Shown: positions 1 through 9,097, counted from the stretch's first letter. The stretch: 50,715 nt of DNA from Gammaproteobacteria bacterium (GCA_026197075.1 JAPHQV010000039.1:1-50715), one strand, 5' to 3'. The notes: a model not told the origin generated them from the letters alone. Made by a program: numbers and translations.

Positions 1-1
1 G

Positions 2-931
2 ATGGTGGTCAGCGACGAGCTCACGGAAATCGCCGAGGTGGTGCTGCGCAAGGTATTGCAGATCGCCTGGGCCATCATGGTCGGCAAGCATGGCGAACCG
101 GGTTACCGGCGCGGCAAGCGGCGCCTGAGCGCCGGCTTCTGCATCATCGCCTACGGCAAGCTGGGCGGCATCGAGCTGGGCTATGGCTCGGACCTGGACC
201 TGGTATTTCTGCACGGCGGCAGCGGCGACGAGCAGCACACCGATGGCGCCAAGCCCATTCACAATGAACAGTTCTTCGCTCGTCTGGGGCAGCGCATCAT
301 CCATATGCTGGAGACCCTGACCCCGGCCGGCGTGCTCTACGAGGTGGACATGCGCCTGCGTCCCAGTGGCGCCGCCGGCCAGCTGGTGCCCAACGTGGAG
401 GCCTTCGCCGATTACCAGCAACAGGAGGCCTGGACCTGGGAACACCAGGCCCTGGTGCGGGCGCGTCCGGTGGCTGGCGAGCCGGCCATTGCCGAGCGCT
501 TCGTGGAGATCCGCCGCGCGGTGCTGGGGCAGCCCCGCGACCGGGGGGAGCTGCGTACCGCCGTGCGCGAGATGCGTGCGCGCATGCGCCAGGAACTGGG
601 CAGCCGCGCCGCCGGCCGATTCGACCTCAAGCAGGACCCGGGAGGTATCGCCGATATTGAATTTATGGTCCAATATGGCCTCCTGGCCTGGTCCCACGAC
701 CACCCGGAACTGCTTGAATATACGGATAACATGCGCCTGCTGGACGGTTTTGCGCAGGCGCGGCTGCTGCCCCCGGAAGATGTCGCCTGCCTGCAGGAGG
801 CCTACAAGGCCTACCGCGCCCGCGTCCATCGCCTGAGCCTGCAGGGCAAGACCGCCGCGGTCGACGAGGACGAGTTCACCGCCGAGCGAGAATGCGTGAC
901 AGGCAACTGGCGGCGGTTGATGGAAGATTGA
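2..931 (+). CDS. glnE: Glutamine synthetase adenylyltransferase/deadenylase, C-terminal part (5' truncated by window)
   Basis: GlnE switches glutamine synthetase activity by adding AMP to or removing it from the enzyme, in response to nitrogen status. Only the last ~309 of roughly 950 residues are here, so the frame is open at the left edge and the first ATG is not the real start. Visible are the nucleotidyltransferase signature GSDLDLVFLH after GKLGGIELGY, the downstream MRLRPSGAAGQLV segment, and QDPGGIADIEFMVQY, which mark the C-terminal adenylyltransferase domain and the following helical region. The protein ends at a TGA, 160 bases before ilvE. A glnE-ilvE-LPS gene order is also known in pseudomonads. 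Confidence 0.95.
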   Translation: MVVSDELTEIAEVVLRKVLQIAWAIMVGKHGEPGYRRGKRRLSAGFCIIAYGKLGGIELGYGSDLDLVFLHGGSGDEQHTDGAKPIHNEQFFARLGQRIIHMLETLTPAGVLYEVDMRLRPSGAAGQLVPNVEAFADYQQQEAWTWEHQALVRARPVAGEPAIAERFVEIRRAVLGQPRDRGELRTAVREMRARMRQELGSRAAGRFDLKQDPGGIADIEFMVQYGLLAWSHDHPELLEYTDNMRLLDGFAQARLLPPEDVACLQEAYKAYRARVHRLSLQGKTAAVDEDEFTAERECVTGNWRRLMED

Positions 932-938
932 ATTGGAT

Positions 939-1059
939 AATGGCCACGGAAGCACACAGATCCAGACTGAAACGCCGAAGAATCCGTCATTCCCGCCTTC
1001 GCGGGAATGATGAGTACTATCCAGGATGTGTTCTTTTTCCGTGTGCTTTCGTGGCCATA
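939..1059. repeat. Nested inverted repeat between glnE and ilvE
   Basis: Two 20-base arms (940-959 and 1039-1058) are reverse complements with two mismatches. Inside lies a smaller hairpin at 988-1010 with arms TCATTCCCGC and GCGGGAATGA. The inner hairpin belongs to the CATTCCCGC/GCGGGAATG palindrome type also present at 44199-44265. The whole unit could act as a terminator after glnE. Confidence 0.8.
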
Positions 1060-1092
1060 AATGATTGCGGTTGATTTTCAGGAGAAGTGACT

Positions 1093-2016
1093 ATGTCGAT
1101 GGCCGACCGTGATGGCGTCATCTGGTACGACGGCAAGCTGGTGCCCTGGCGTGAGGCCACCACCCATGTGCTGACCCACACCCTGCATTACGGCATGGGC
1201 GTGTTCGAGGGCGTGCGCGCCTACAAGGCCGAGCAGGGCACGGCCATCTTCCGCTTGAAGGACCATACCCGGCGCCTGTTCCGCTCCGCGCACATCCTCA
1301 AGATGGACATGCCCTACGACCAGGACACCCTCAACGAGGCGCAGCGCACCGTGGTGCGCGAGAACAATCTCGAAAGCGCCTACATCCGCCCCATGTGCTT
1401 CTACGGCTCCGAGGGCATGGGCCTGCGTGCCGACAACCTCAAGACCCACGTCATCGTAGCGGCCTGGAACTGGGGCGCCTACCTGGGCGAGGAGAACATG
1501 AAGCGTGGCATCCGCATCCACACCTCATCGTTCACGCGCCACCACGTGAACATCACCATGTGCAAGGCCAAGGCCAACGGCAATTACATGAATTCCATGC
1601 TGGCGCTGAACGAGGCCCTGACCGACGGCTACGACGAGGCCCTGCTGCTGGACGTGGACGGCTTCGTGGCGGAAGGCAGTGGCGAGAATTTCTTCCTGGT
1701 GCGTGACGGTGTCATCTATACCCCGGAGCTGACCTCGGCCCTGGACGGCATCACCCGCGACACCCTGCTGCATATCGCTCGCGAGGAAGGCATCGAGGTG
1801 CGCGAGAAGCGCATCACCCGCGACGAGGTGTACGTCGCCGACGAGGCCTTCTTCACCGGCACCGCGGCAGAGGTCACCCCCATCCGCGAACTGGACAATC
1901 GCGCCATCGGCAGCGGCAGCCGCGGCCCCATCACGGAGCGGTTGCAGAGCCTGTATTTCGACTATGTGCACGGGCGCTGCGAGTCGCACCCGGACTGGCT
2001 GACGCTGGTGGAATAA
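1093..2016 (+). CDS. ilvE: Branched-chain amino acid aminotransferase
   Basis: PLP-dependent transaminase for the last step of valine, leucine and isoleucine synthesis, using glutamate as amino donor; cytosolic. It has 307 residues, the usual family size (E. coli IlvE 309). The probable Schiff-base lysine is K160 in KAKANGNY. The phosphate-binding stretches EGSGENFF and GTAAEVTPI and the LDGITRD motif are all present. An in-frame GTG lies six bases upstream, but ATG 1093 is preferred because GGAGAA at 1081-1086 is spaced correctly for it. The stop is immediately followed by an A/T-flanked palindrome that probably terminates transcription. Confidence 0.96.
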   Translation: MSMADRDGVIWYDGKLVPWREATTHVLTHTLHYGMGVFEGVRAYKAEQGTAIFRLKDHTRRLFRSAHILKMDMPYDQDTLNEAQRTVVRENNLESAYIRPMCFYGSEGMGLRADNLKTHVIVAAWNWGAYLGEENMKRGIRIHTSSFTRHHVNITMCKAKANGNYMNSMLALNEALTDGYDEALLLDVDGFVAEGSGENFFLVRDGVIYTPELTSALDGITRDTLLHIAREEGIEVREKRITRDEVYVADEAFFTGTAAEVTPIRELDNRAIGSGSRGPITERLQSLYFDYVHGRCESHPDWLTLVE

Positions 2017-2097
2017 AAAAGGGGTCAGAGCCCTTTTTTCTGAGCTGACTACGCATGAAAATATTCGTTTCATAAAAAAGGGCTCTGACCCTTTTTT
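2015..2097. repeat. Paired palindrome with A6/T6 flanks (GGGGTCAGAGCCC type); probable ilvE terminator
   Basis: Arms at 2015-2039 and 2074-2097 are inverted copies differing by one missing C. Each arm is also close to self-complementary (A6-GGG...CCC-T6), so either could fold as a rho-independent terminator. The first A residues belong to the ilvE stop codon. It is a member of the GGGG-TC/AC-AGA...CCCC family found at several other gene ends here. Confidence 0.8.
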
Positions 2098-2108
2098 GAG
2101 AGGTGACC

Positions 2109-2333
2109 ATGCCCAACCCCAACACCGCCGCCGAGGCGACCAGCGGCAAGTATATCCAGGCCAACGCCGACAACCGCTATGAAGTGACCGCCGCGGACCT
2201 GCCACTGCACTGTCCCATGGACGGCATGACCCTGTGGAATTCCCACCCCCGCGTCTACCTGCCCATCGAAAAGACCGGCCAGGCCAAGTGCCCCTATTGC
2301 GGGGCGGATTATGTGTTGAAGCAGGAAGGATGA
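2109..2333 (+). CDS. Small zinc-finger (zf-CHCC) domain protein
   Basis: A 74-residue cytosolic protein of the zf-CHCC family. The ligands are visible as C35, H46 (NSHPRVYL), C61 and C64 (CPYCGADYVL). The same fold occurs in a small subunit of mitochondrial complex I, but the bacterial stand-alone proteins have no settled function. ATG 2109 is chosen over an in-frame GTG at 2103 because GAGAGG lies just upstream. The gene sits between two palindromic repeats, so it is probably transcribed on its own or only weakly with its neighbours. Confidence 0.85.
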   Translation: MPNPNTAAEATSGKYIQANADNRYEVTAADLPLHCPMDGMTLWNSHPRVYLPIEKTGQAKCPYCGADYVLKQEG

Positions 2334-2340
2334 GAAAAGC

Positions 2341-2412
2341 GGGGACAGACCCCATTTTTTTTGAACAGGCTCGAACCCCGGTTTTACTCGCAAAAAAACG
2401 GGGTCTGTCCCC
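2341..2412. repeat. Paired inverted repeat, GGGGACAG/CTGTCCCC type
   Basis: Arms at 2341-2361 and 2392-2412 pair over 21 bases with one mismatch and end in A7/T7 runs. The element ends nine bases before the start codon of the next gene, in the place where its Shine-Dalgarno sequence should be. Confidence 0.85.
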
Positions 2413-2421
2413 GGTTTTACT

Positions 2422-3348
2422 ATGAGCAAGGCCCCCATCGTCATCTGGCGTTTTCTGGACGGCAAGCCCGGCCACGAAAACCAGAGCGCCGGGCTGGTGC
2501 AGGCGTTACAAGAGCGGGTGTCCATCGAGGTCCATGAACTGCCGGCCGCTGGCCGCCTGGCTTCCATCCGGTACTGGGCAAGCGGCCGCTTCCCGCCGGG
2601 TGAAGGCCTGCCCGCTCCGGACCTGATCCTCGGCGCCGGCCATGCCACTCACCTGCCCATGCTGGCGGCGCGCCGCGCCCGGGGTGGGCGGGTGGTGGTC
2701 ATGATGAAGCCCAGCCTGCCGCTGCGCTGCTTCGAGCTCTGCCTGGTGCCGCGCCACGATGCGCCGCCCGCCAGCACGCATGTGCTGGTGACCGAGGGGG
2801 TGCTGAACCGCATGCGTCCCGCCGCCGAACGGGAATCGGACCTGGGCCTGATCCTCGTCGGCGGCCCCTCGAAGCACCATGGCTGGGACGAGGCGGGGTT
2901 GCTGGCGGCGATTGGCGAACTGCTGGCGCGTGAGCCGCGGCGCCACTGGCGCCTGACCACCTCGCGGCGTACCCCGCCGTCCTTTTTGCCGGCGCTGGCG
3001 CCACTGGTGAAACAGAGCAGCGAGCGCCTGGAGGTGCTGCCCGCCGAGCAAACCGGCCCCGACTGGCTGCCGCAGCAACTTTCCCGCAGCGCCGTGGCCT
3101 GGGTCACGGCGGACAGCGTGTCCATGGTCTACGAGGCGCTCACCGCCGGCGCGGCCGTGGGCATCCTGCCGGTGCCCGAAAAGCACCCCGGGCGGGTGAG
3201 CCGCGGCCTGCGCCAACTGGTCGACGAACGACGGGTGGTGGATTTCGCCGCCTGGCAACAGGGGGCCGGATACCCGCCCGCACAACCCTTCAACGAGGCG
3301 CAACGCTGTGCCCAATGGATCATGGAACGATGGCTGAACGCAAGCTGA
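2422..3348 (+). CDS. ELM1 / GtrOC1-type protein in the LPS locus
   Basis: A 308-residue protein of the family named after plant mitochondrial fission protein ELM1. Bacterial members lie in lipopolysaccharide loci and have a GT-B glycosyltransferase-like appearance, but their reaction is not established. Recognisable are the N-terminal WRFLDGKPGHENQS stretch, LILGAGHATHLP, the VGGPSKHHGWD segment, and the C-terminal WVTADSVSMVYEAL and GILPVPEK regions resembling a sugar-nucleotide site. No good ribosome-binding site is seen because a repeat ends nine bases before the ATG. The last 19 bases overlap the following glycosyltransferase gene, which implies co-translation and a shared role in core glycan assembly. 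Confidence 0.85.
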   Translation: MSKAPIVIWRFLDGKPGHENQSAGLVQALQERVSIEVHELPAAGRLASIRYWASGRFPPGEGLPAPDLILGAGHATHLPMLAARRARGGRVVVMMKPSLPLRCFELCLVPRHDAPPASTHVLVTEGVLNRMRPAAERESDLGLILVGGPSKHHGWDEAGLLAAIGELLAREPRRHWRLTTSRRTPPSFLPALAPLVKQSSERLEVLPAEQTGPDWLPQQLSRSAVAWVTADSVSMVYEALTAGAAVGILPVPEKHPGRVSRGLRQLVDERRVVDFAAWQQGAGYPPAQPFNEAQRCAQWIMERWLNAS

Positions 3349-4451
3349 CCGTGGTACAGGTCCTGCCCGCCCTGGAGAGTGGCGGCGTGGAGCGCGGCAC
3401 CCTGGAAGTGGCGCAGGAGCTGGTCAAGCGCGGCCACCGTTCCTGGGTGATCTCCGGTGGTGGCCAGCTGGTGTCACGGCTCACCGGCCAGGGCAGCCGC
3501 CACCTGCAGTGGCCCATTGGCGAGAAATCCCTCTGGACCCTGCGCTGGGTGCGGCGCCTGCGTGCCTTCCTCGAGGAACAGCAGGTGGACATCCTGCATG
3601 CCCGCTCGCGCATGCCGGCCTGGGTGGCGTACCGGGCCTGGAAAGGCATGCCGGAAGATCGCCGACCGCGCCTGGTCACCACCGTGCATGGCCTGTACTC
3701 GGTGAACCGCTACAGCGCGGTCATGACCCGGGGCGAGAAGATCATCGCCGTATCCGACACGGCGCGCCGCTACATCCTGGACAATTATCCGAAAGTGGAT
3801 CCGGCCCGTATCGAGCTGATCCATCGTGGCGTGGACCCGGCGGTGTTTCCCCACGGCTATCGGCCCGCCGACTCCTGGTCGCAGCGCTGGTTCGACCAGT
3901 ACCCCTTCCTGCTGGAGCGTTTTGTGCTCACCTTGCCCGGGCGCCTTACGCGCCTCAAGGGGCACCTGGATTTCGTGCAGCTGATGGAGCGGCTGCTGGC
4001 CGACGATATGCCGGTACACGGCCTCATCGTCGGCGGCGAGGATCCGCGGCGCAAGCGCTATGCGCAACAGGTGCGCGAGGAGATTACCCGGCGTGGCCTG
4101 CAGGAACGCATTACCTTCACCGGCCATCGCATGGACGTGCGGGATATCTATGCGGCCTCGAATGTCGTGCTGTCCCTGTCGCGCAAGCCCGAGTCCTTCG
4201 GCCGCACGGTGCTGGAGGCCCTGTACATGGGGGTGCCGGTGCTGGGCTATGATCATGGCGGGGTGGGCGAGATCCTCGGAGAATTGTTCCCGCAGGGACG
4301 GGTGCCACTGGGTGATATCGAGGCATTGACCGCCGCCGTGCGTGCCATCCACGCACAGCGCCCCGAGGTGCCGCCGACCCGGGCCTACGATCTGCAGCGC
4401 ATGCTGGATGCGACGGTGTCGCTGTACGAGGGCTTGTGCACAAGGCCATGA
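3330..4451 (+). CDS. Family 4 glycosyltransferase (LPS core/surface glycan)
   Basis: A retaining GT-B glycosyltransferase of 373 residues, likely adding a sugar to LPS core or another envelope glycan at the inner face of the cytoplasmic membrane. The N-terminal LPALESGGVERGT and the C-terminal ESFGRTVLEALYMGVPVLGYDHGG (EX7E nucleotide-sugar motif, roughly residues 283-306) are diagnostic. An in-frame ATG at 3315 would add five residues; ATG 3330, which begins MAERKLTVVQVLP, fits the usual N-terminus better. It overlaps the end of the ELM1-type gene. The acceptor cannot be told from sequence. Confidence 0.9.
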   Translation: MAERKLTVVQVLPALESGGVERGTLEVAQELVKRGHRSWVISGGGQLVSRLTGQGSRHLQWPIGEKSLWTLRWVRRLRAFLEEQQVDILHARSRMPAWVAYRAWKGMPEDRRPRLVTTVHGLYSVNRYSAVMTRGEKIIAVSDTARRYILDNYPKVDPARIELIHRGVDPAVFPHGYRPADSWSQRWFDQYPFLLERFVLTLPGRLTRLKGHLDFVQLMERLLADDMPVHGLIVGGEDPRRKRYAQQVREEITRRGLQERITFTGHRMDVRDIYAASNVVLSLSRKPESFGRTVLEALYMGVPVLGYDHGGVGEILGELFPQGRVPLGDIEALTAAVRAIHAQRPEVPPTRAYDLQRMLDATVSLYEGLCTRP

Positions 4452-4462
4452 GCCAGACCCGC

Positions 4463-4490
4463 CTGGACCCGGCATTCGCCGGGGTGACGG
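4463..4490. repeat. Short palindrome of the GTCAnnCCnGC repeat type
   Basis: CCCGGC-ATTC-GCCGGG with flanking GGTGACG, directly after the glycosyltransferase gene. It resembles a single arm of the larger paired element at 44199-44265. Confidence 0.55.
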
Positions 4491-4528
4491 GATATACTGT
4501 TTGAGTACCAACGAAACCGAGAGCTTGC

Positions 4529-4939
4529 ATGCCACCGTCTTCCGAACCCAATCCCATCCTGATCGAAATCGGTCCCGGGGAACTGATCGACAAGATCACC
4601 ATCCTGCACATCAAGTCCGAGCGCATGCGCGACGAGGACAAGCTGCGCAATGTGCGCTACGAGCTGGCAGTACTGGAGGCGGCGCGTCACGAACACCTGC
4701 CGGACCTGCCGGCGTTACGCACGCTGGAGGCCGAGCTCAAGGCCGTGAACGAAGCCCTGTGGGTGATCGAGGACGATATCCGGGATTGTGAGGCGCGCAA
4801 GGATTTCGGGTCCGTGTTCATCGAGCTGGCGCGTTCGGTGTACAAGCAGAACGATCGCCGTGCGGCCCTCAAGAAGGAAATCAATCTATTGACCGGCTCC
4901 AGTATCGTGGAGGAGAAGTCCTACACCGAATTCGAGTAA
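4529..4939 (+). CDS. DUF6165 family protein
   Basis: A soluble, helical, highly charged protein of 136 residues. The N-terminal IEIGPGELIDKITILHIKSE and the central DLPALRTLEAELKAVNEALW are characteristic of DUF6165. Members typically lie among sugar and LPS biosynthesis genes, and their function is unknown. The end overlaps the 3' end of the opposing GT9 gene by 19 bases, so the two genes converge with no room for a separate terminator. Confidence 0.85.
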   Translation: MPPSSEPNPILIEIGPGELIDKITILHIKSERMRDEDKLRNVRYELAVLEAARHEHLPDLPALRTLEAELKAVNEALWVIEDDIRDCEARKDFGSVFIELARSVYKQNDRRAALKKEINLLTGSSIVEEKSYTEFE

Positions 4940-5874
4940 GCCTCGAGGCGATGCAGGACCTCTCCCAGCACCCGCTCCACGGACAGCTCCTTGAGGTCGG
5001 GCACTTCGATGGCGCCAAAATGTTCGCGCCGGATGCCGGTGCGTTCCGCCGAGGTGTGGGGACCGAACAGGGCCAGCCCGGGCCGGTTCAGGCAGGCGGC
5101 GATATGACTGGGGCCGGTATCGTTGCCGACCACGAAGTCCGCCTGTTGCAGCACCCCCGCCAGTTCGAACCAGTTGAGAAAACCGCGTGGCCCCAGTAGT
5201 CGGTGCCCGGGTATGGTGGCGGCCAGCTCCAGCTCGTCGGGACCCGGCGCGGTCACCACGTCATAGCCTCGTTCCAGCAGTCGCGCCGCCAGCTCCGGGT
5301 AGTAGGGCCAGCGCTTCCGGGGGTGCTTGGCGGAACAGCCGGGGATGAGGGCGATGAAGGGTTTTCGCACACCCTCGCTGGCGAGAACGTCCGTCATGTC
5401 GTCGGCCATCCAGGAAACATCCGGTGCCAGGGTGTGGCGCAAGCCGACCCCCGCGCTCTGCAGTACCCCGGCGTAACGTTCCAGGCCCGGAGGCGGTAGC
5501 CATTGTTTGCCGATCAGGGGGAAGGCGCGTCTGTCGCGGCCGGCCCAGGGAATTCCGTTCAGAAGCAGACGACGGTAGAGGCTGGTCCGGTCGGAGAGCT
5601 GGAGATCGTAGACCCTGCTGAAATTCCTGGCGCGCAATGCGCCACGCAGCGCCAGCAGCAGGTCGATGCGCCAGAGCGGGGCCCTTGGGTCCACCTCCAC
5701 GCGATCGATATGCGGGCAGCGTGCCATTAATTTCACGAAGGCTGGTGTGGTCAGCAGGCTGATCTCGGCATCCGGGTGGTGATCGCGGATATCCCGGAAG
5801 GCGCCGTCGCTTTGTACGAGATCACCAAAGGCACCATGCCGGATGATCAGGATGTGTTCGCTGTTTGCTGGCAT
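4921..5874 (-). CDS. Family 9 glycosyltransferase (heptosyltransferase-like)
   Basis: A GT-B enzyme of 317 residues related to the WaaC/WaaF/WaaQ heptosyltransferases that build the inner LPS core. The N-terminal ILIIRHGAFGDLVQSDGAF and the C-terminal DFVVGNDTGPSHIAACLNRP with LALFGPHTSAERTG are the GT9 hallmarks. The open frame extends far upstream through the divergent GT10 gene, but ATG 5874 (MPANSEHILIIRH), preceded by GGGAAAGGCGG, is the sensible start. Its 3' end overlaps the DUF6165 gene tail to tail. Confidence 0.9.
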   Translation of the reverse strand: MPANSEHILIIRHGAFGDLVQSDGAFRDIRDHHPDAEISLLTTPAFVKLMARCPHIDRVEVDPRAPLWRIDLLLALRGALRARNFSRVYDLQLSDRTSLYRRLLLNGIPWAGRDRRAFPLIGKQWLPPPGLERYAGVLQSAGVGLRHTLAPDVSWMADDMTDVLASEGVRKPFIALIPGCSAKHPRKRWPYYPELAARLLERGYDVVTAPGPDELELAATIPGHRLLGPRGFLNWFELAGVLQQADFVVGNDTGPSHIAACLNRPGLALFGPHTSAERTGIRREHFGAIEVPDLKELSVERVLGEVLHRLEAYSNSV

Positions 5875-5944
5875 GCCGCCTTTCCCGTAGATGCCCTTCC
5901 AGTATACTTGCGCTCGTGAGATTACACAGCAGTCGGGAATCCCC

Positions 5945-6988
5945 ATGTCCGAGCATAGACAGTCCGCCGGCCCGATCCGGGTCAAGGTCCTCAGCCGGGA
6001 GCCGGCACGCATCCTGTCGCGGCAATTGCCGGCCGGGGATCGCTGGGGGAACTGCCGGTTTCTGTTCGACCCCGGCACGCGCGAATACGACTGGCTGGTG
6101 GTGTACAACGACCTGCCACATCGCCGTGGTGAAACGACCTCGTTGTCACAGGAGATACTGGCCTGTCCCCGGCGGCATACCCTGCTGGTAACCACGGAAC
6201 CCTCCTCCATCAAGACCTACGGGCGCGTCTATACGGCCCAATTCGGCTGTGTCTTGACCAGCCAGGAGGACTGGGCCCTGCCTCATCCCGACAGGATATA
6301 TTCCCAGCCGGCCCTGCACTGGTTCTATGGTGTCGGCCGGAATCAGGTGATTCGCTATGATGAATTGGCCGCAATGCCTGCACCGGAAAAAACCGCCGAT
6401 GTCTCCATGGTCTGGTCAGGAAAGAAGGGTTGGTTCACGCAGCACAGCAAGCGTCATGCCTTCATGCAGAGGGTGCGGGCGGAGATCCCCGGTGTCGAGG
6501 TCTATGGACGGGGTGTGAGAGAGTTGGACGACAAGGCGGAGGCCCTGAGTTCCTACCGCTACCATATTGCCATCGAGAATCACATCGGGCCGCATCACTG
6601 GACGGAAAAGCTGGCCGATCCCCTGCTGGGCTTCGCACTGCCTTTCTACAGCGGGTGCCCCAATGTAAGCGAGTACTTTCCAGCGGAAAGTGTTATTCCA
6701 ATCGACATCGATGATGCCAGTGGCGCGCTGGCTGTAATCAGGCGTGCCATTGAAAACCGCGAGTACGAGAAACGGTTACCCTTTATCCTGGAAGCAAGGA
6801 AGAAGGTGCTGGAGGAATATAACCTGTTCGCGGTACTTGCCCGTGAAATCGGTAAGCGCCATTCCGAAGGGATGGCTGCGGACGGCGGGATCCTGTATTC
6901 GCGGCATGCCCTGGTAAAGAAATATCCGCTGGTTGGCGTGAGACAGCTTTTCGAGAAAGGCCGTGCACGGCTGAAGAGCCTGCTGTGA
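5945..6988 (+). CDS. Family 10 glycosyltransferase (fucosyltransferase-type)
   Basis: An inverting glycosyltransferase of 347 residues with the GT10 C-terminal domain. YRYHIAIENHIGPHHWTEKL, the following LGFALPFYSGCPNVSEYFP and VIPIDIDD correspond to the alpha-1,3-fucosyltransferase donor-site motifs (FENS...VTEKL...P.Y.G.PN). Known members transfer fucose to LPS or glycan acceptors; the sugar used here is not certain. Upstream in-frame residues exist, but ATG 5945 starts after the divergent GT9 promoter region. It converges on the fkbM-type gene and stands alone on its strand. Confidence 0.85.
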   Translation: MSEHRQSAGPIRVKVLSREPARILSRQLPAGDRWGNCRFLFDPGTREYDWLVVYNDLPHRRGETTSLSQEILACPRRHTLLVTTEPSSIKTYGRVYTAQFGCVLTSQEDWALPHPDRIYSQPALHWFYGVGRNQVIRYDELAAMPAPEKTADVSMVWSGKKGWFTQHSKRHAFMQRVRAEIPGVEVYGRGVRELDDKAEALSSYRYHIAIENHIGPHHWTEKLADPLLGFALPFYSGCPNVSEYFPAESVIPIDIDDASGALAVIRRAIENREYEKRLPFILEARKKVLEEYNLFAVLAREIGKRHSEGMAADGGILYSRHALVKKYPLVGVRQLFEKGRARLKSLL

Positions 6989-7014
6989 GTCCGGTTCTGG
7001 TGTGCGGTTATTTG

Positions 7015-7878
7015 TCAGCGCGCTGACGGTTTTTGATAGACGAGGTTCATGCGTGTCTGGCGCAGCAGTCTATAGCCGGCCGCGATGAAGATGGCCGGCA
7101 AGTCCTGTTGCCAATCCTGTGTCGAGTTTTCGATGATGATGATGCGGGGATGGAGCGCTTCCGGTGCGGTTGCGAAAAACGGCGCCAGGGCGCGGTCCTC
7201 CGCCCCTTCGATATCAATTTTGAGCGCATCGATGCGCGTGATGTCATGCCGTGCCAGGAGGTCCGTCAGCAGTTCGCAGCGCACCTTCAGGGAGGCGCCG
7301 GAACCCCGGTTGAGGAGACTGGCGCCGCCCAGGTTGGTATCGTCCAGGGTCAACTCGAATTGTCCCGGACGGTCGGAAACCGCGGCTTGTTCCAGGATGG
7401 CGCGATCCAGGAACCCGTTCAGGGACAGGTTCAGGGTCAGGCGTTCGACCATCCGCGGGTTGGGTTCCACCGCCAGCACGCGGCCCGTCGACCCGACCGC
7501 GGCCGCGGCCGCGAGGCTGTAAATGCCCGCGTTGGCGCCGATGTCCACGAAGACGTCGCCTGGCCGCAATGATTCGCGCAGCAAGCGACGCTCGTAGACA
7601 TCGAAGAACTGCGGCATGAATAGGTATTTCCGCTCGGATACATTGTCGCGCATGTGCAAACGGTAGTGTAATCCCTCCACGTCCGCATCGATTACCCGGG
7701 GTCCGCCCTTGAGCACGCACTTGCGCAGCAACAGGGCGGCGCGCCGCCCGAACCAGTTGGCGGGCAGGCTCTGTGCTGCGCGCAGCAGGCCACTGCGCCA
7801 GGATGAGAGGGCATGGGTGCCGAAGGCCGCCGCATCAGTTTTCATGTCCGGCGTTGTCGGGTGTCGTTCTGTATTCAT
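7015..7878 (-). CDS. FkbM family SAM-dependent methyltransferase
   Basis: A 287-residue methyltransferase of the FkbM family, whose members O-methylate sugars and other small molecules. VFVDIGANAGIYSLAAAA is the SAM-binding motif I, VLAVEPNPRMVERL is motif II, and IDALKIDIEGAEDRAL is the FkbM signature. The ATG overlaps the stop of the O-antigen ligase gene (ATGA), so the two are translationally coupled. Methylation of an O-antigen or core sugar is the natural inference. Confidence 0.88.
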   Translation of the reverse strand: MNTERHPTTPDMKTDAAAFGTHALSSWRSGLLRAAQSLPANWFGRRAALLLRKCVLKGGPRVIDADVEGLHYRLHMRDNVSERKYLFMPQFFDVYERRLLRESLRPGDVFVDIGANAGIYSLAAAAAVGSTGRVLAVEPNPRMVERLTLNLSLNGFLDRAILEQAAVSDRPGQFELTLDDTNLGGASLLNRGSGASLKVRCELLTDLLARHDITRIDALKIDIEGAEDRALAPFFATAPEALHPRIIIIENSTQDWQQDLPAIFIAAGYRLLRQTRMNLVYQKPSAR

Positions 7879-9089
7879 GCGCTGTTTTCCGGAGGGTGTG
7901 GCACAGGCCGGGTCGGACTGGATGCCGCGCGGCGTGCCAGATGCAGCAGGGCGGCGAAGCAGGTGAAGGCATAGATACCGAATTCCCGGGAGGCATAGGA
8001 GATGCTGAACTGGGTCTCCGCCAGGATGGTGAGCGCGCCGGTCAGGAACAGGGCCGCGCCGAGGCGATCCTGTGCGGTGATGGCCTTCCAGTGGCGCGCC
8101 GTAGTGGAGAAGACGTAGAGCAGCAGGCCGACGAGCATGGCGAGTCCCAGCGTGCCGGTTTCATACCATGCGTCCAGCCAGATGTTGTGCAGGTGCTTGA
8201 CCAGGTAACCGTCTATGGAGACGACCTCCACATGATACCGGGCATTGTTCATGCCGGCCCCGATCAACCAGTTCTCCGGCGGGTTCTGGATGGCCTGGCT
8301 CCACAGGGTCAGACGCCCGCTGCTGAAGGCGTCCATCTGCGTAAAGGTGTCCTGGCCGCCGGAAAGACCGCGCAGCAGTGCCTCACCATTCAAGGCCACG
8401 GCCAGCATGACCACGCCGGCAACGAAGGCCATGGTCAGGTAGACGCGGACTCGCAGCACCAGTATGCCGAGGCAGGTCAGTGCGCAGACCAGGCCGACGA
8501 AGGCGCTGCGTTCCTCGGACAGGGTGACATAGGCCGTGATGGCGCTGATGGTGAGGACGACGGCGGCCAGCCGGCGGCCACGGGCATCGATGCCCAGCCA
8601 CAGCCAGGCCAGCAGGAACGGCAGATAGAAAGTCAGGCTGACGGCCTTGAGTTGCAGGCGGGGCATGAACTCGTCCTCGAACAGCAGGATATGGCCGAGA
8701 TCCACATAGGCCGCGAACACGGCGATGAGTCCGCAAACGCCCAATGCCGCCAGCAGGCGCCGCAGATTGTCCGGCTGCTGCTGCAGCATGGCGAGGGTGA
8801 CAAAGGTGGAACCGCTGAACAGCAACAGGGTCCCCCAGCTTTTCAGGGCCCGTATTATATCGGTCGCGAAGGGGATGCTGATCGCATAGCTGGTCATCAG
8901 CAGGAGAAACAGCAGTAGGTAGGTGCGGTGGTTTTCGATGCGCAGCCTGCTGGCACTGGCCAGGGCCCAGAGCACATAAAGGAAAAATATTGTGTGAAAC
9001 AGGCCTCTCCCACCGATCATCGTCAGGGGAAAGGTTGCTGGCGCCAACCAGCCGTACTGCAGAAAACGGTTCTTGATTTCCTCGGACAT
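7875..9089 (-). CDS. O-antigen ligase family membrane protein (Wzy_C)
   Basis: A polytopic inner-membrane protein of 404 residues with about ten to twelve hydrophobic segments. The periplasmic-loop features of the Wzy_C/WaaL superfamily are visible: FSSGRLTLWSQAI, then LIGAGMNN, then VKHLHNIWLDAWYETGTLGL, containing the conserved arginine and histidine residues of ligases. The family covers both O-antigen ligase and Wzy-type polymerase, and sequence alone does not decide. It lies eight bases after lpxL and is coupled to the fkbM-type gene, forming a three-gene operon. Confidence 0.85.
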   Translation of the reverse strand: MSEEIKNRFLQYGWLAPATFPLTMIGGRGLFHTIFFLYVLWALASASRLRIENHRTYLLLFLLLMTSYAISIPFATDIIRALKSWGTLLLFSGSTFVTLAMLQQQPDNLRRLLAALGVCGLIAVFAAYVDLGHILLFEDEFMPRLQLKAVSLTFYLPFLLAWLWLGIDARGRRLAAVVLTISAITAYVTLSEERSAFVGLVCALTCLGILVLRVRVYLTMAFVAGVVMLAVALNGEALLRGLSGGQDTFTQMDAFSSGRLTLWSQAIQNPPENWLIGAGMNNARYHVEVVSIDGYLVKHLHNIWLDAWYETGTLGLAMLVGLLLYVFSTTARHWKAITAQDRLGAALFLTGALTILAETQFSISYASREFGIYAFTCFAALLHLARRAASSPTRPVPHPPENSA

Positions 9090-9097
9090 TGTTACCT

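Noticed and set aside
892-1074. 60-codon open frame after glnE
   Set aside because: Lies over the nested repeat and is translated from palindromes.
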